Positions 37,570 through 46,507 of a stretch of 55,178 nucleotides of DNA are shown here, piece by piece. Both the position numbers and the translations under genes were made by a program. The notes below the pieces were generated by a model. It ran no database searches. It was not told the DNA's origin and worked only from the letters and a program-made list of their open reading frames with translations. The stretch's first letter is position 1; each line of letters opens with the position of its first letter. The stretch spans positions 1 to 55,178 of the forward strand of contig JAISFS010000213.1 in the NCBI GenBank assembly GCA_031263485.1. The letters are read 5' to 3'. The stretch is from Deltaproteobacteria bacterium. GTDB lineage: Bacteria; Desulfobacterota; Desulfarculia; Adiutricales; Adiutricaceae.

Positions 37570-38688
37570 GCGGTGCCCCCCGCGGCGGGCGGTCCCCGCC
37601 GGAGGGGGGACGGTTTCAGGCGCTTTCGGGCGATGTGACAAATGCGATTGTACACCCCTTCGCCTTTTCGGACAAGGTTATAAGGTCTGCCAGGGGCCGC
37701 GCGGCGCACGGGCCGCGGCGGGCGACCGGCTAGGGCGGGCAATCCGTCGACTCCGGCGGTGGTGCGTGGGGTAAGGAAGGGGCCGGTATCCGCGAGACGC
37801 GGAAAACCGTAAGGCGCGGAGGCGGATTGGCGCGGGGAAGGCTTTGGGGGGATAGGTCGGAAATGCCGCGTTTAGGCCCGGAAAGGGCCGTGAGAGTGCC
37901 CGGAAATGGCGGCGAGAAGGTTCAGGGTCGCGTGAAGGCTCGCGAAAGGCGGCGAGGAGTCCCGGAAAGGGCAAGGGGAAGGCTCAAGGCCGAAGGACGG
38001 GCGATGGGCAGTTCGCGGAAGGCCAGGAGCGGAGTGTCCGCCGAAGGAGTCTGGATCAGGCGTCACCAACCCTCAGGGCAACTTGAGGGAAAAGCGACAG
38101 ACCGGTACGGGTCCCCGGGATCGGTAACACGCCCGGTCTTAGCATCTGGCGGGTTGGAGAGGAGATGAGACAACGTGCCGATGTTGGTTGGTGACAGACT
38201 ATAACCTCTGTTTCTGTCCTCGTAGCCCTCACCGGCTCTTCATCATGAATCCCTCGCCGACTTGCTTAGACACAACGTCATCAATGGGGGGAAGGTGCGC
38301 TCCCGGCCTCTTGACCCGGCTGCGACCCGCGCCATCGCTCATGAGTGCCGTTGGGGCTCCCGTTACCCCCATAAGACGGGCAGGCAGTAAAACGGGCGAG
38401 GGAATTGCGCGGGAAGTGTCCTCATGGTAATCTGTTTTAAAAAGTGCCGGTCGTCAGGCTGGCCCAGTTTTCAGGAAGCCTCGCTGGACGTCCCGACTTT
38501 TCGGTCGATGTCACGATGCCGGGAGCAACGGCGTTGTTTCGGAGGCTTCCCGGCGACCTGGAACCTGTCGGCGGTGTGCCCTTCCACGAAGGAACCGTTG
38601 GGGACCCCAATGAACATGTCATGTCGAGTGGGTGTAGGTCTGCCGGAACGGCTTCAAGGGAAATCGGCGAGGCGGGATTGGAGAGGCC
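37570..38688. other. Gap upstream of csrA
   Basis: Contains the csrA promoter (37647-37675). The rest, about 1 kb, has no recognisable gene; 37850-38000 is purine-rich with loosely repeated GGCGAGAAGG-like phrases. Confidence 0.5.
37647..37675 (-). promoter_or_regulatory. Sigma-70 promoter for csrA-fliW-xerC
   Basis: Minus strand -35 TTGTCC (37670-37675), 17-base spacer, -10 TACAAT (37647-37652), about 78 bases before the csrA start. Confidence 0.62.
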
Positions 38689-39453
38689 ATGATTACGCTG
38701 ACATCTGAGATTCTGTGGATCATTGGCGTACTTATCTCTCTCATCTCCGGGTTAATGCTGTATTATCTTCGCAGTCTTTCCACTCGGATAGACACGTCGG
38801 AAACCAAGCTGGAAAATAAGATAGGTGGGCTAGACACCAGGATTGGCGGGCTTGACACCAGGATTGGCGGGCTTGACACCAGGATAGCCGGGCTTGACAC
38901 CAGGGTTGGCGTGGTAGAGACATCGTTGGGCGAGGTTAAGGCCAACCTCATCTCATTGAATTCGACAGTCGTGGATTTGTGGATGAAGGTGGGAAACCTT
39001 GAAACCAGGATGGGAGTGGTTGAAAATTCGTTGGGAGAGGTAAAAGCCAACCAGAGCTCATTGAATGCGACAGTCATTGATTTGTTGTTGAAAGTTGGAA
39101 CGTTGCGGTCTTCTTCGCATGGGAGAATCGTTGTCTCAGAATCGCCCCGGCGACGGAGGAAAAGATCCTGCCGCCGGCTGTTCCTACCGACGAAGGCCTC
39201 CAGGGGGAAGACGGCCCGGCATCTGCCGGACGGAAGGCGCCCCGCCCCGGGTGAGGCACGCCCCATGGAGGCATCTGACAGCCGGGACCGTCATCCGTCC
39301 TCGATCCCTCCTGCGGCGCCGCAGCCATGCGACTCGCAGGCCGGTCGCTTTCCGTCCGTTCGGCTGGATGGGGCTCAGGACCCGATGTTCCGCGCTTCCG
39401 CCCTTTCGCAGATGTCTCGTGCAGGCCCGGCACCCGCCTATGGCCGTTCTTGA
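38689..39453 (+). CDS. Membrane-anchored coiled-coil protein with heptad repeats
   Basis: 254 residues as the frame reads. An N-terminal membrane helix (ILWIIGVLISLISGLMLYYL, residues about 8-27) is followed by perfect heptads IGGLDTR (four copies, 21-nt units at about 38819-38906). Two longer copies of a roughly 36-residue repeat follow, starting VGVVETSLGEVKAN and MGVVENSLGEVKAN. The function is not recognised; it resembles small membrane-tethered coiled-coil proteins. GGAG precedes the ATG. After about residue 140 the sequence switches to an Arg/Pro-rich, high-GC segment, suggesting that the natural C-terminus was replaced by an indel or fusion. Confidence 0.6.
   Translation: MITLTSEILWIIGVLISLISGLMLYYLRSLSTRIDTSETKLENKIGGLDTRIGGLDTRIGGLDTRIAGLDTRVGVVETSLGEVKANLISLNSTVVDLWMKVGNLETRMGVVENSLGEVKANQSSLNATVIDLLLKVGTLRSSSHGRIVVSESPRRRRKRSCRRLFLPTKASRGKTARHLPDGRRPAPGEARPMEASDSRDRHPSSIPPAAPQPCDSQAGRFPSVRLDGAQDPMFRASALSQMSRAGPAPAYGRS
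38819..38906 (+). repeat. 21-nt tandem repeat encoding coiled-coil heptads
   Basis: Four units of ATTGGCGGGCTTGACACCAG plus G or A, each encoding exactly one heptad. Confidence 0.9.
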
Positions 39454-39692
39454 CCATAGGACATGGGGGGCAAGGGCCCTCGATGCGATCGACCTGGCGC
39501 TTTCCCGCAGGGAGGGCGTCTGCCGTAGCCCTCTACCCCAAGGGCATCCCTAACGTAGGGGGAGTTCCCCCGCGCGCGGTCTCCTGGGCGAGAGTCCCTT
39601 CTGACGGAAGGGATAGCCGGGCACTCGCCGTCATCCGGGGGCTGTCGTCTTCTCCGGTACCATGGAGCGGAGCGGGAAAGCGTAAGCGGAGG

Positions 39693-39721
39693 CTGACATT
39701 TTCACCGCAAAGGGCTATAGT
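39693..39721 (+). promoter_or_regulatory. Sigma-70 promoter for the flagellar rod-type gene
   Basis: -35 CTGACA (39693-39698), 17-base spacer, -10 TATAGT (39716-39721), about 110 bases before the start codon. No sigma-54 or FliA-type element is seen. Confidence 0.55.
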
Positions 39722-39831
39722 GGCGGTTAAAGGGGATCGTGAGGCCGCACGCGTGCGCCACGAACCCCGTACCTTACGTCCCGCGCCGCCCCGGGAAACC
39801 TCTCGGGCCGGAGCGGGTGCCGGAGCCCGCC

Positions 39832-40224
39832 TTGGCCATCAGCCCAGCCATGTACTCCTCCGTCACGGCCCTTGACGCCTTCTCCACGGGGACCCAGGTC
39901 ACGGCCCATAACCTGGCCAACGTCCTCACCGACGGCTTCAACGCAGGGCGGACCGTCTACCAGGACCTCCCCCGCTACTCGGGCACTGCGGCCCAGACGC
40001 AGACGCGGCTGGGCCCGGACGGCCCGCTTGTCCCGTGGCAGGGGCTCCCCCGGGACCCCGCGACCCCGGCATGGGTGCCCGACGGCTTCGTGGAGGGCTC
40101 GAACACGGACGTGGCCCGCGAGATGGTCAACATGATCGTGACCCACCGGGGCTATCAGGCCAACGCCAAGGTCATCCACGTGGCGGACTCCATGATGGGC
40201 ACGGTCATCGACCTGAAGGTCTAG
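39832..40224 (+). CDS. Flagellar basal-body rod-type protein (orphan)
   Basis: 130 residues from a TTG start with GGAG at 39822-39825. The N-terminal rod-family helix (SSVTALDAFSTGTQVTAHNL followed by ANVLTDGFNAG) and the C-terminal helix (EGSNTDVAREMVNMIVTHRG ... KVIHVADSMMGTVIDLKV) form the conserved coiled-coil of FlgB/C/F/G proteins. The size is close to FlgC (about 135-150), but it is not in an flgBC-fliE operon, and the middle part is short and Pro-rich. It is therefore either a divergent FlgC or a small paralogue. It has its own promoter and a terminator 60 bases after the stop. The ATG at 39850 is an alternative start. Confidence 0.85.
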   Translation: MAISPAMYSSVTALDAFSTGTQVTAHNLANVLTDGFNAGRTVYQDLPRYSGTAAQTQTRLGPDGPLVPWQGLPRDPATPAWVPDGFVEGSNTDVAREMVNMIVTHRGYQANAKVIHVADSMMGTVIDLKV

Positions 40225-40284
40225 CCACCCGCCCGCCGACAGAGGATCGGGGATCGCCCTCAAGCCCGACCGGAGGTCGCCCGC

Positions 40285-40307
40285 AACCCGCCGATGCGGG
40301 TTTTTTT
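40285..40307 (+). terminator. Intrinsic terminator after the rod-type gene
   Basis: 7-bp stem AACCCGC / GCGGGTT, loop CGAT, followed by TTTTTTT. Confidence 0.9.
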
Positions 40308-40986
40308 CATGCCCAGAATTCCATGCCCAGAATTGAGGTCTGTGAAAAAAGCCCTTCCGAGTCTGAAAGGAAGGGCAAAAGCACACGTCTATCAATCAGG
40401 CCGAACTTCACAGTCGGATTGGACTAAATATCGTCTCTGCGGCCAATACAGATGCGTCCGGGGCGTCCCTTGAATGGAAAGGCGCGTTGTCTCCGTGAAG
40501 TCCAATTCATACTTTTTACACATACCTCAGAATTCCATCCCGGCAGACGAGGTAAACTTGCCGTGCGGGGTTTCCTTGCCCATCAGGCAGCCCGGAAGGC
40601 GATCCTGCCGCCGGATGCCGCGACGGCTGCCATGGAACGCTTGCGGCACAGGCGTTTCGGGCTCCGTAAGAGAGGCAGGGGGGCGGGCAGATCGCCCAGT
40701 CCTCAAGGCAGACTGGCGTCGTCCGCCTTCGGCGCGGGGATTTCAGGACGCCGGATGGGCCGGGGAGTCCATGCCGATCGCCTTGCCTCGTCAAAGCGCG
40801 GCTGGGCGACGAACGGGGAGCGCTTTCGGACGTTTCGGGGCGTTCCGGGGTGAAGCCGTTTTCGCGGTACGAAGGCCTCCCGCTTGACCCTTGCGCCCAG
40901 TCAGAGCCGACACGCAGGTGTCCCGTCGGACGCTGGTCGAGGAGTTTGCGGACGAAGCGGCTTGTCGGCGACCGGTAGCGGGCACC
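40308..40986. other. Gap between the rod-type gene and nadK
   Basis: No gene recognised. It begins with two copies of CATGCCCAGAATT (40308-40335). The remainder shows no clear signals. Confidence 0.5.
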
Positions 40987-41838
40987 CTAGCGATCCTTGT
41001 GGAAGAGCCCCAGCTTGTGCTGCAGGGTGTCCAGGTACTCCCGGTGAGGGTTCTTGACGAGCCGCACCACGGAATCGGACTGGACAGCCACGATGCGGTC
41101 GCCGGCGGCCAGCTCGAAGGTCATCTGGCCGTCCACGGTAAGGAAGATGGTGGGAGCGGACTCGTCTATGGTTATCTCGATTACGGAGTCCAGCGGGAGG
41201 ACCAGCGGCCTGCTGGACAGCGTGAAGGGGCAGATGGGCGTGACCACGAAGGCCGGGAGCGACGGATGGACCACCGGTCCGCCAGCGGAAAGGTTGTATG
41301 CGGTGGAGCCCGTGGTGGTGGCGAGGATTAGCCCGTCGGCCCGGTAGCTCCAGGTGTTCGAGCCGTCCACGCTCAGCCTCAGGTTCAGGATCCTGGAAGG
41401 GGCGCCCTTGTCCACCACGGCATCGTTCAAGACCGTCGTGTGGAAGACGGTCTCGTAGTTTCTGAGGACCCGCACGTCCAGAAGCTTACGCTCGTCGAAG
41501 GCGGCCTCGCCCTTCAGGGCGGGGACGAGCAGGTCCCCGTAGCGGGACGGCTCCACTTCGGCGAGGAATCCCAGCGTGCCCATGTTGACTCCCAGGATGG
41601 GGGTCCCGCACAGCCCCCAGCGCCTGGCGGCCTGGAGGAGGGTGCCGTCCCCCCCCAGGGAGACGACCAGGAATGGATCCGCGCCTTCCGGGACGGGACC
41701 CATGAGGCTCCGTGAGGGGCTCTTATCCAGAATGGCCCGGAAGAGTTCCGGGAAGTCGGTAGCGAGGAAATCGACGGTCCACCCCGCGAGCTTCAGGCAT
41801 TCCGGGGTGTCGCGGGCGGCTATCACGATATCGCGCAT
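40987..41838 (-). CDS. nadK: NAD kinase
   Basis: 283 residues, normal length. It phosphorylates NAD to NADP in the cytoplasm. The family motif GGDGTLLQAAR is near residue 63, followed by GVNMGTLGFLAEV. The NE/D motif appears as LNDAVVDKGAPS, and the C-terminal beta-rich region contains RADGLILATTTGSTAYNLSAGG and FTLSSRPLVLPLDS. The start ATG is at 41836-41838 and the gene ends with TAG. No close operon partner on the same strand. Confidence 0.96.
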   Translation of the reverse strand: MRDIVIAARDTPECLKLAGWTVDFLATDFPELFRAILDKSPSRSLMGPVPEGADPFLVVSLGGDGTLLQAARRWGLCGTPILGVNMGTLGFLAEVEPSRYGDLLVPALKGEAAFDERKLLDVRVLRNYETVFHTTVLNDAVVDKGAPSRILNLRLSVDGSNTWSYRADGLILATTTGSTAYNLSAGGPVVHPSLPAFVVTPICPFTLSSRPLVLPLDSVIEITIDESAPTIFLTVDGQMTFELAAGDRIVAVQSDSVVRLVKNPHREYLDTLQHKLGLFHKDR

Positions 41839-42519
41839 ATGAGTCCTGGCGGTGGTTGGTCAGAGGCCTGCGGACAAGCCGGCCGCAGGCGCGGAAGAAG
41901 CGGAAGAAGCCGAAGGATAGGCAAGTCGTTTTTCCGGGTTTGGGCGGGCCCGGGGGGGCTGAGGGATCGGGCAACGTAACGATGTCGGGCCATCGGATGC
42001 CCATGGCGGCGGCAGGGAGTATTTTCCGGGGCGACCGGGGGAATCGCCCCGGGTTGGCGAGTCCGGTCGTCACGGCCGATTGCGGGCGTCTCGACAGGCA
42101 TGGACGAACAAGACGCGGTCGCCGTCCACCATGATGATAGCCTCTAACGGAGCTTGTGGAAAGCCTTCAGGGGGCTCCGAACATTGTCTGGGTCCCAGGA
42201 TTCCGAGGGAGGGGGCATCAGGAGAAATGGGGGAGACGGAGATGGACTGGGCGGGGAAGGTCAACGCCTGAAGAGTCGGCTCGGGGCTGTGAGCGTGGGG
42301 AGGAGCGCCGTAGACGGCCGGAGAGGAGCGGCGTGAACGGGCATGTAGGCGGAGCGCCGCGAAGTGGGGGGAGGGGAGTGAAGCGGGAAAAGGGAATCTC
42401 GGCCTTTCGGGGTTTCATGAGCTTGTGGGCGTCATAAAATGAAAGGCCCCGCCGCTGGGGGGGCGGCGGGGCCTCTCGGGGGTGGGAGGGGGGTTGAGGC
42501 GGGGGGAAACTCGGAGGGC
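41839..42519. other. Gap between nadK and the methyltransferase gene
   Basis: No gene recognised. It contains the minus-strand terminator at 42444-42474. Confidence 0.55.
42436..42474 (-). terminator. Intrinsic terminator after the methyl-THF methyltransferase gene
   Basis: 12-bp GC-rich stem (AGGCCCCGCCGC at 42444-42455 with GCGGCGGGGCCT at 42463-42474), 7-base loop. On the minus strand it is followed by TTTCATTTTA. Confidence 0.85.
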
Positions 42520-43317
42520 CTAGGCCTTGACGAGCCCGGCGCGGAAAGCCTTCAGGTAGCCGCGGCAACCCTTGTCCTTGCCGGCCAGCGCTACCGCGCC
42601 GGCGATGGTGCCCATCATGGGGCCGTCCAGCGGGTCGATGATGGCGCCATCCAGGCCGGAGAGGATCGCCTGGCCCATGAAGATGCGGTTCAGGAACTTG
42701 CGCTCGGGGAGCCCGAAGCTGATGTTGGAGAGCCCGCACATGATGTGGACGCCCGCGAACTTGGCCTTGATCTCGGTCACGGCCTTCAGGAACTCGATCC
42801 CGAAGGTGTAGTCGGTGCCGACAGGCTGGACCAGGGGGTCGATGTAGATGTTGTCCAACGGGATGTTGCACTTGGTGAGGCCCTCGACCAGGTCTCCCGC
42901 GATCTTCACGCGGTCGACGGCCGTGGTGGGCATGCCGGCGTCGCTCATGCAGAGGGAAACTACCTTGATGTCGGTGTTGGCGATGACCGGGGAGAGCGAT
43001 GCCCAGCGCTCCTTCTCCATGGAGATGGAGTTGAGCATCGGGGTGCCCTTATGGACCTTCATGGCCGCCTCGATGGCCTTGGGGTCGGGGCTGTCCAGGG
43101 CCAGGGGCTTGTCGACGACGGACTGGACGGTCTGGACCAGCCACACCAGCTTCTCCGGCTCCTCGCCGACGAACACGCCGGCGTTGACGTCCACGTAGGA
43201 GGCCCCGGCCTTGTCCTGGGCGACGGCGATTTCCTTGATGTAGTCGGCGTCAGCTTTCTCGATCGCCTCCCTGATCTTCTTGCGACTGGCGTTGATCAAC
43301 TCACCTACGATAATCAT
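42520..43317 (-). CDS. Methyltetrahydrofolate:corrinoid methyltransferase (pterin-binding)
   Basis: 265 residues, the length of AcsE/MeTr-type enzymes. It transfers a methyl group between tetrahydrofolate and the cobalt of a corrinoid protein. The TIM-barrel pterin-binding fold opens with MIIVGELINASRKKIREAI, then GASYVDVNAG, LALDSPDPKAIEAAM, LNSISMEKE and a C-terminal GLSNISFGLPERKFLNRIF. In this locus it would move the methanol-derived methyl from MtaC to THF, acting in place of MtaA, as in methanol-using acetogens. AGGTGA precedes the ATG. It has its own promoter (43643-43671) and a terminator on each side, so it is transcribed separately from mtaC. Confidence 0.92.
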   Translation of the reverse strand: MIIVGELINASRKKIREAIEKADADYIKEIAVAQDKAGASYVDVNAGVFVGEEPEKLVWLVQTVQSVVDKPLALDSPDPKAIEAAMKVHKGTPMLNSISMEKERWASLSPVIANTDIKVVSLCMSDAGMPTTAVDRVKIAGDLVEGLTKCNIPLDNIYIDPLVQPVGTDYTFGIEFLKAVTEIKAKFAGVHIMCGLSNISFGLPERKFLNRIFMGQAILSGLDGAIIDPLDGPMMGTIAGAVALAGKDKGCRGYLKAFRAGLVKA

Positions 43318-43494
43318 CGATGTTCACCTTGAATTTCGCCTCGGAAGGCGGAGTTGGGTTGGCCTGGATTCCGGCCCCGCCGCAGGGGCGGTCTCTGGAA
43401 CCCCCGGCGGCTCGCCGCCGTCCGGGGAGGGTGGTTTTCTGAAGTCCCCCGCCTGGGCGGGGCTGCCCTTCGTCCGGGGCGCGGGTTCGGGGCG

Positions 43495-43534
43495 AAAAAA
43501 AAAACCGGTCTGAAATCTTGATCAAAGCCGGCTT
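43495..43534 (-). terminator. Terminator-like hairpin in the methyltransferase leader
   Basis: Minus strand stem AAGCCGG / CCGGTTT (43528-43534 with 43502-43508, one G-T pair), 19-base loop, followed by a run of about ten T (43495-43504). It lies between the promoter at 43643 and the start codon at 43317. Confidence 0.65.
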
Positions 43535-43642
43535 CCGGATGGAACGGGACCCCCGCCGCCAAGGCACAGGGCGGACGTTGGCCTATTTCGTAACCTTCAC
43601 ATCCGGGGGGGTGCCGGGATCGGATTTCTTCGATTGTGTGGG

Positions 43643-43671
43643 AGTATAGGACAATTTCCGGAAAAAAGCAA
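43643..43671 (-). promoter_or_regulatory. Sigma-70 promoter for the methyl-THF methyltransferase gene
   Basis: Minus strand -35 TTGCTT (43666-43671), 17-base spacer, -10 TATACT (43643-43648), about 325 bases before the start codon, leaving a long leader. Confidence 0.6.
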
Positions 43672-43800
43672 AGGCGGGAAAGGCTAGGCCGTACCGTTGC
43701 GGCGGCTCCGGCGCGCTCCGAGGCGCCGGGTTCCCGGAATGCCCGGCCCGCAACGCCCTGAAGGAGGGCGGGGGCAGACGGGCTTCAGGGGGAAATTCGC

Positions 43801-43846
43801 GTGTAGGCCTACGAATACGGGGCCGCCAATATTCATAGGCCTACAC
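43801..43846. promoter_or_regulatory. 17-bp inverted repeat downstream of mtaC
   Basis: GTGTAGGCCTACGAATA at 43801-43817 and TATTCATAGGCCTACAC at 43830-43846 pair with one mismatch around a 12-base loop. It could be a processing/termination hairpin or an operator. Each arm also contains the palindrome TAGGCCTA. Confidence 0.7.
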
Positions 43847-43975
43847 AAAACGGAGTGTTTTGGAGTGTAGAAAGGCGAAAGTCTACCGGGCGGCGGCTGC
43901 CCGGGCAACGGGGCTTCAGGCGGCCGGCCGCGTGGGCTCTGGCCGCCCGGAATACCCCAAGAGGCGTAAGGCCGT

Positions 43976-44599
43976 CTACTTCAGCAGGCTGCGGGCGAGC
44001 TCCACGGCGCCGGGGGCGTCGTCGGAGTAGCCGGCCGCGCCGATCTTCTGGGCGTAGGCGGCGGTGACCGGGGCGCCGCCGATGATGACCTTGGCCGTCA
44101 GGCCGGCCTCCTTCAGCGCGCTAACGGTCTCCTCCATGTACGGCATCGTGGTGGTCAGGAGGGCGGAGAGGCCGACGATCTGGGCCTTCTTGTCCTTGGC
44201 CGCCTCGACGAACTTCGCGGGCTCGACGTCGGAACCGAGGTCGTAGACCTCGAAGCCGCCGCCCTCGAGCATCATGCCGACGAGGTTCTTGCCGATGTCG
44301 TGGAGGTCGCCCTTCACGGTGCCGATGACGCAGGTGCCGATGGTGGAGGACCCGGACTTGACCAGCGCGGGCTTCAGGACGTTGAGGCCGGCCTTCATGG
44401 CGGTGGCGGCCATCAGCATCTCGGGCACGAACAGCTCGCCCTCGGAGAACAGCTTGCCGACGTAGTCCATGGCGGCGATGAGACCCTCGTCGAGGATCTT
44501 CTGGGGGGGGGTGTTGGCCTTGATTTCCTTCTCCACGAGGCCGCCGATGGCGTCGTCGTCGAAATCCACGATTGCCTGGTACACGTCTTTGATGGACAT
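43976..44599 (-). CDS. mtaC: Methanol-system corrinoid protein (MtaC-like)
   Basis: 207 residues, slightly shorter than archaeal MtaC. It carries the methyl group on cobalamin between MtaB and the methyl-THF methyltransferase. A helical cap domain spans about residues 1-85 (KANTPPQKILDEGLIAAMDY), then the Rossmann B12-binding domain with DLHDIG (DxHxxG, His100 as the lower cobalt ligand), IVGLSALLTTTMPYM and IIGGAPVTAAYA. AGGAGAG precedes the ATG. It lies 384 bases downstream of mtaB with a strong hairpin in between, suggesting separately tuned expression. The substrate is assigned from the adjacent mtaB. Confidence 0.92.
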   Translation of the reverse strand: MSIKDVYQAIVDFDDDAIGGLVEKEIKANTPPQKILDEGLIAAMDYVGKLFSEGELFVPEMLMAATAMKAGLNVLKPALVKSGSSTIGTCVIGTVKGDLHDIGKNLVGMMLEGGGFEVYDLGSDVEPAKFVEAAKDKKAQIVGLSALLTTTMPYMEETVSALKEAGLTAKVIIGGAPVTAAYAQKIGAAGYSDDAPGAVELARSLLK

Positions 44600-44983
44600 A
44601 AGAATGGCTCTCCTTTTTTCAGTGTACTGGACTGAAAAGCTTGGAAGTGCGGCCGCCGCGAAGGTGGAGTAACATGTCGCGTCTCGCGGCCTGAAGGCCG
44701 GACAGGCTCTGTCCGGCGGGTGTAATTCGTTTGGCGGGCCCTCAGTGGACGCCGGTTCGACCGTGGAGTATAACCTTGCGGTTCAGCCGTCCGGTTCCGG
44801 GCCCCCGCGGCGGGCCCAAGCGGTGTTAAGGGCGCCGGTTGTCCCTTCCGCGGCGCGGGACGGGCTTGCGTCCGTTCCGGCAAAAGATACCCGAGGTTTC
44901 CGACGGCGCGGTGGGCGTGAGGCCCGGCGTCTCGCCGGGAAACCTCGGGTAGCGCTAGGCAAGGCCAGCTAGCGGGAGAAGGC
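44600..44983. other. mtaB-mtaC gap
   Basis: Contains a 14-bp hairpin (44888-44951). On the minus strand CAGTACACT at about 44621-44629 could be a -10 region for mtaC, without a good -35. Confidence 0.55.
44888..44951 (-). terminator. Hairpin between mtaB and mtaC (terminator or attenuator)
   Basis: Perfect 14-bp stem TACCCGAGGTTTCC (44888-44901) with GGAAACCTCGGGTA (44938-44951), plus an inner CCGGCG/CGCCGG pairing. On the minus strand it is followed by ATCTTTTG. It starts 33 bases after the mtaB stop codon. Confidence 0.7.
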
Positions 44984-46357
44984 CTACAGGCCGTACTCCT
45001 CGAGTTTCAGCTTGGACTTGTCGATCTTCTTGAGCATCTTGTCGATGAACTCGCCCTCGTCCTTCGGCAGAGCGTCGACGGTCGAGATGATCTTCTGGAT
45101 GTACTTGGTCTCGGGCTTGCTGACCCTGGTCTCGCCCTTCTTGCCGCCCTCGAGGATGGTCTGCGCGACGCACTTGGAGACGTTCTTGGCGGCCTCGTAG
45201 CGGTTGGCGCTCTCGACGATGGTCTTGGAGAAGAGGACGACGTTCTCGGGGGCGAACACGTACGCGCGGCTGTCCAGGGGGGCGTCGCTGCGGACCATGG
45301 CGTCGCGGAGGATCTTGCCGTGGCCGTACTGCTTCAGGCCGTTGTAGAGACGGCAGTCGTAGATGAGGGACTCCATGTAGGAGGTGGGGGCCATTGCGCC
45401 GAGCAGCATGATGTTCTGCACGGACTCGTTGCTCCACAGGTCGGTGTAGGCGGAGGCGATGTTGCCCACCGGGGAGAGGTGAGCGCAGGCGGCCGTCTTG
45501 CCCTCGCCGGAGGAGGGGTTGCCGGTGATGCACTTCAGGAAGGGGTTCTCGTACGCGCAATCCTTGCCGGGACCCTTCGCGCCGCACTCGATGGCCACGA
45601 TGGCGCGGACGGTGCCGAGGACGCGGACGACGGCGGAGAAGGAGTTCGGGATGAGCTTCTGCTCGGCCAGCACCATGGCGGTGTTGGCGAAGCCGCAACA
45701 GCTGTCGCCGGCGGGGGTGGTGCCGTTCCTGTTACAGATGTCGACGATCTTGTCCCAGAGGAACTTCATGTCGCGGGCGCAGAGGACGGCCAGGGCGAAG
45801 ATGACCTCGGCGATGTCGCACTTGATGAGGGACTCGTCGTGGGTCTCCTTGCCGCCGATGGACTCGATGCTGAACAGGTCGCAACCGGCCTTGGTCACGC
45901 GCTCGAAGGTGTCGAGCATCCTCTCCAGCTGGTAGCCGCTCCGCATGAGCGGGGGGCGGATCATGTCGCGGTTGTCGTTGGGGGTGAAGCGCAGGGCGCT
46001 CTTGAGGCCGCTCCTGGCGTTCTCCTTCGCCATTCCCTCGAGGAGGATCTTGCAGATGGTCTCGGACCACTCGGGGAACTCGGTCTGCTGGGGCAGGGTC
46101 TCGCACTCGAGGACGACGCCCGGGGACTCCAGCTCGCCGGCGCGCTTGAGGGCCTCGCGGACGATCTGCTCGTAGTGCCCGTACATCTCCTTGACGGTGG
46201 ACTGCTCGAGCTTCATGGCCGGGACCGTGAAGTTCAGCTCGGGGTACAGGGTGCCGCCGCCGATCACCAGGCCGTAGTTGCGGGTGGTGACGGGCTTGGG
46301 GGCGGTTCCGAAGATCAGGTCATCAGGGTTGCTGATGGCCAGGCTTTTGTACAACAT
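44984..46357 (-). CDS. mtaB: Methanol--corrinoid methyltransferase MtaB
   Basis: 457 residues. Zinc enzyme that cleaves methanol and methylates the Co(I) corrinoid of MtaC. Family zinc ligands are at equivalent positions to Glu164, Cys220 and Cys269 of the Methanosarcina enzyme: Glu165 in LFSIESIGGKE, Cys220/221 in GDSCCGFANTAM, and Cys267 in GPGKDCAYENP. The N-terminus AISNPDDLIFGTAPKPVTTR is also typical. The ATG at 46357 has GGAGGT 8 bases upstream; the frame is open 39 codons further without family resemblance. It is followed by mtaC and the methyl-THF methyltransferase. No MtaA or RamA-type activator gene is seen in this window. Confidence 0.95.
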   Translation of the reverse strand: MLYKSLAISNPDDLIFGTAPKPVTTRNYGLVIGGGTLYPELNFTVPAMKLEQSTVKEMYGHYEQIVREALKRAGELESPGVVLECETLPQQTEFPEWSETICKILLEGMAKENARSGLKSALRFTPNDNRDMIRPPLMRSGYQLERMLDTFERVTKAGCDLFSIESIGGKETHDESLIKCDIAEVIFALAVLCARDMKFLWDKIVDICNRNGTTPAGDSCCGFANTAMVLAEQKLIPNSFSAVVRVLGTVRAIVAIECGAKGPGKDCAYENPFLKCITGNPSSGEGKTAACAHLSPVGNIASAYTDLWSNESVQNIMLLGAMAPTSYMESLIYDCRLYNGLKQYGHGKILRDAMVRSDAPLDSRAYVFAPENVVLFSKTIVESANRYEAAKNVSKCVAQTILEGGKKGETRVSKPETKYIQKIISTVDALPKDEGEFIDKMLKKIDKSKLKLEEYGL

Positions 46358-46507
46358 AAAGGCTACCTCCGATGTACAAGGTGTATGTGAGAAAGCTGGT
46401 CCGCCGGGAAACCGGCGGGCCGGGGGACACGGCGGAAGGTCGAGCGGCGGGATTGGGCATCGGGCCTGAGCCACGCCCGCCCTGGCGGGGAGGCGAGGCT
46501 GGCCGCG

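Larger units (their letters stand above)
43318..43975. other. Regulatory gap between mtaC and the methyl-THF methyltransferase gene
   Basis: 658 bases with no gene. On the minus strand, in order from mtaC: an inverted repeat (43801-43846), a promoter (43643-43671) and a terminator hairpin with a T-tract (43495-43534) between that promoter and the next gene. The arrangement of promoter, terminator and gene could be an attenuator. Confidence 0.7.
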
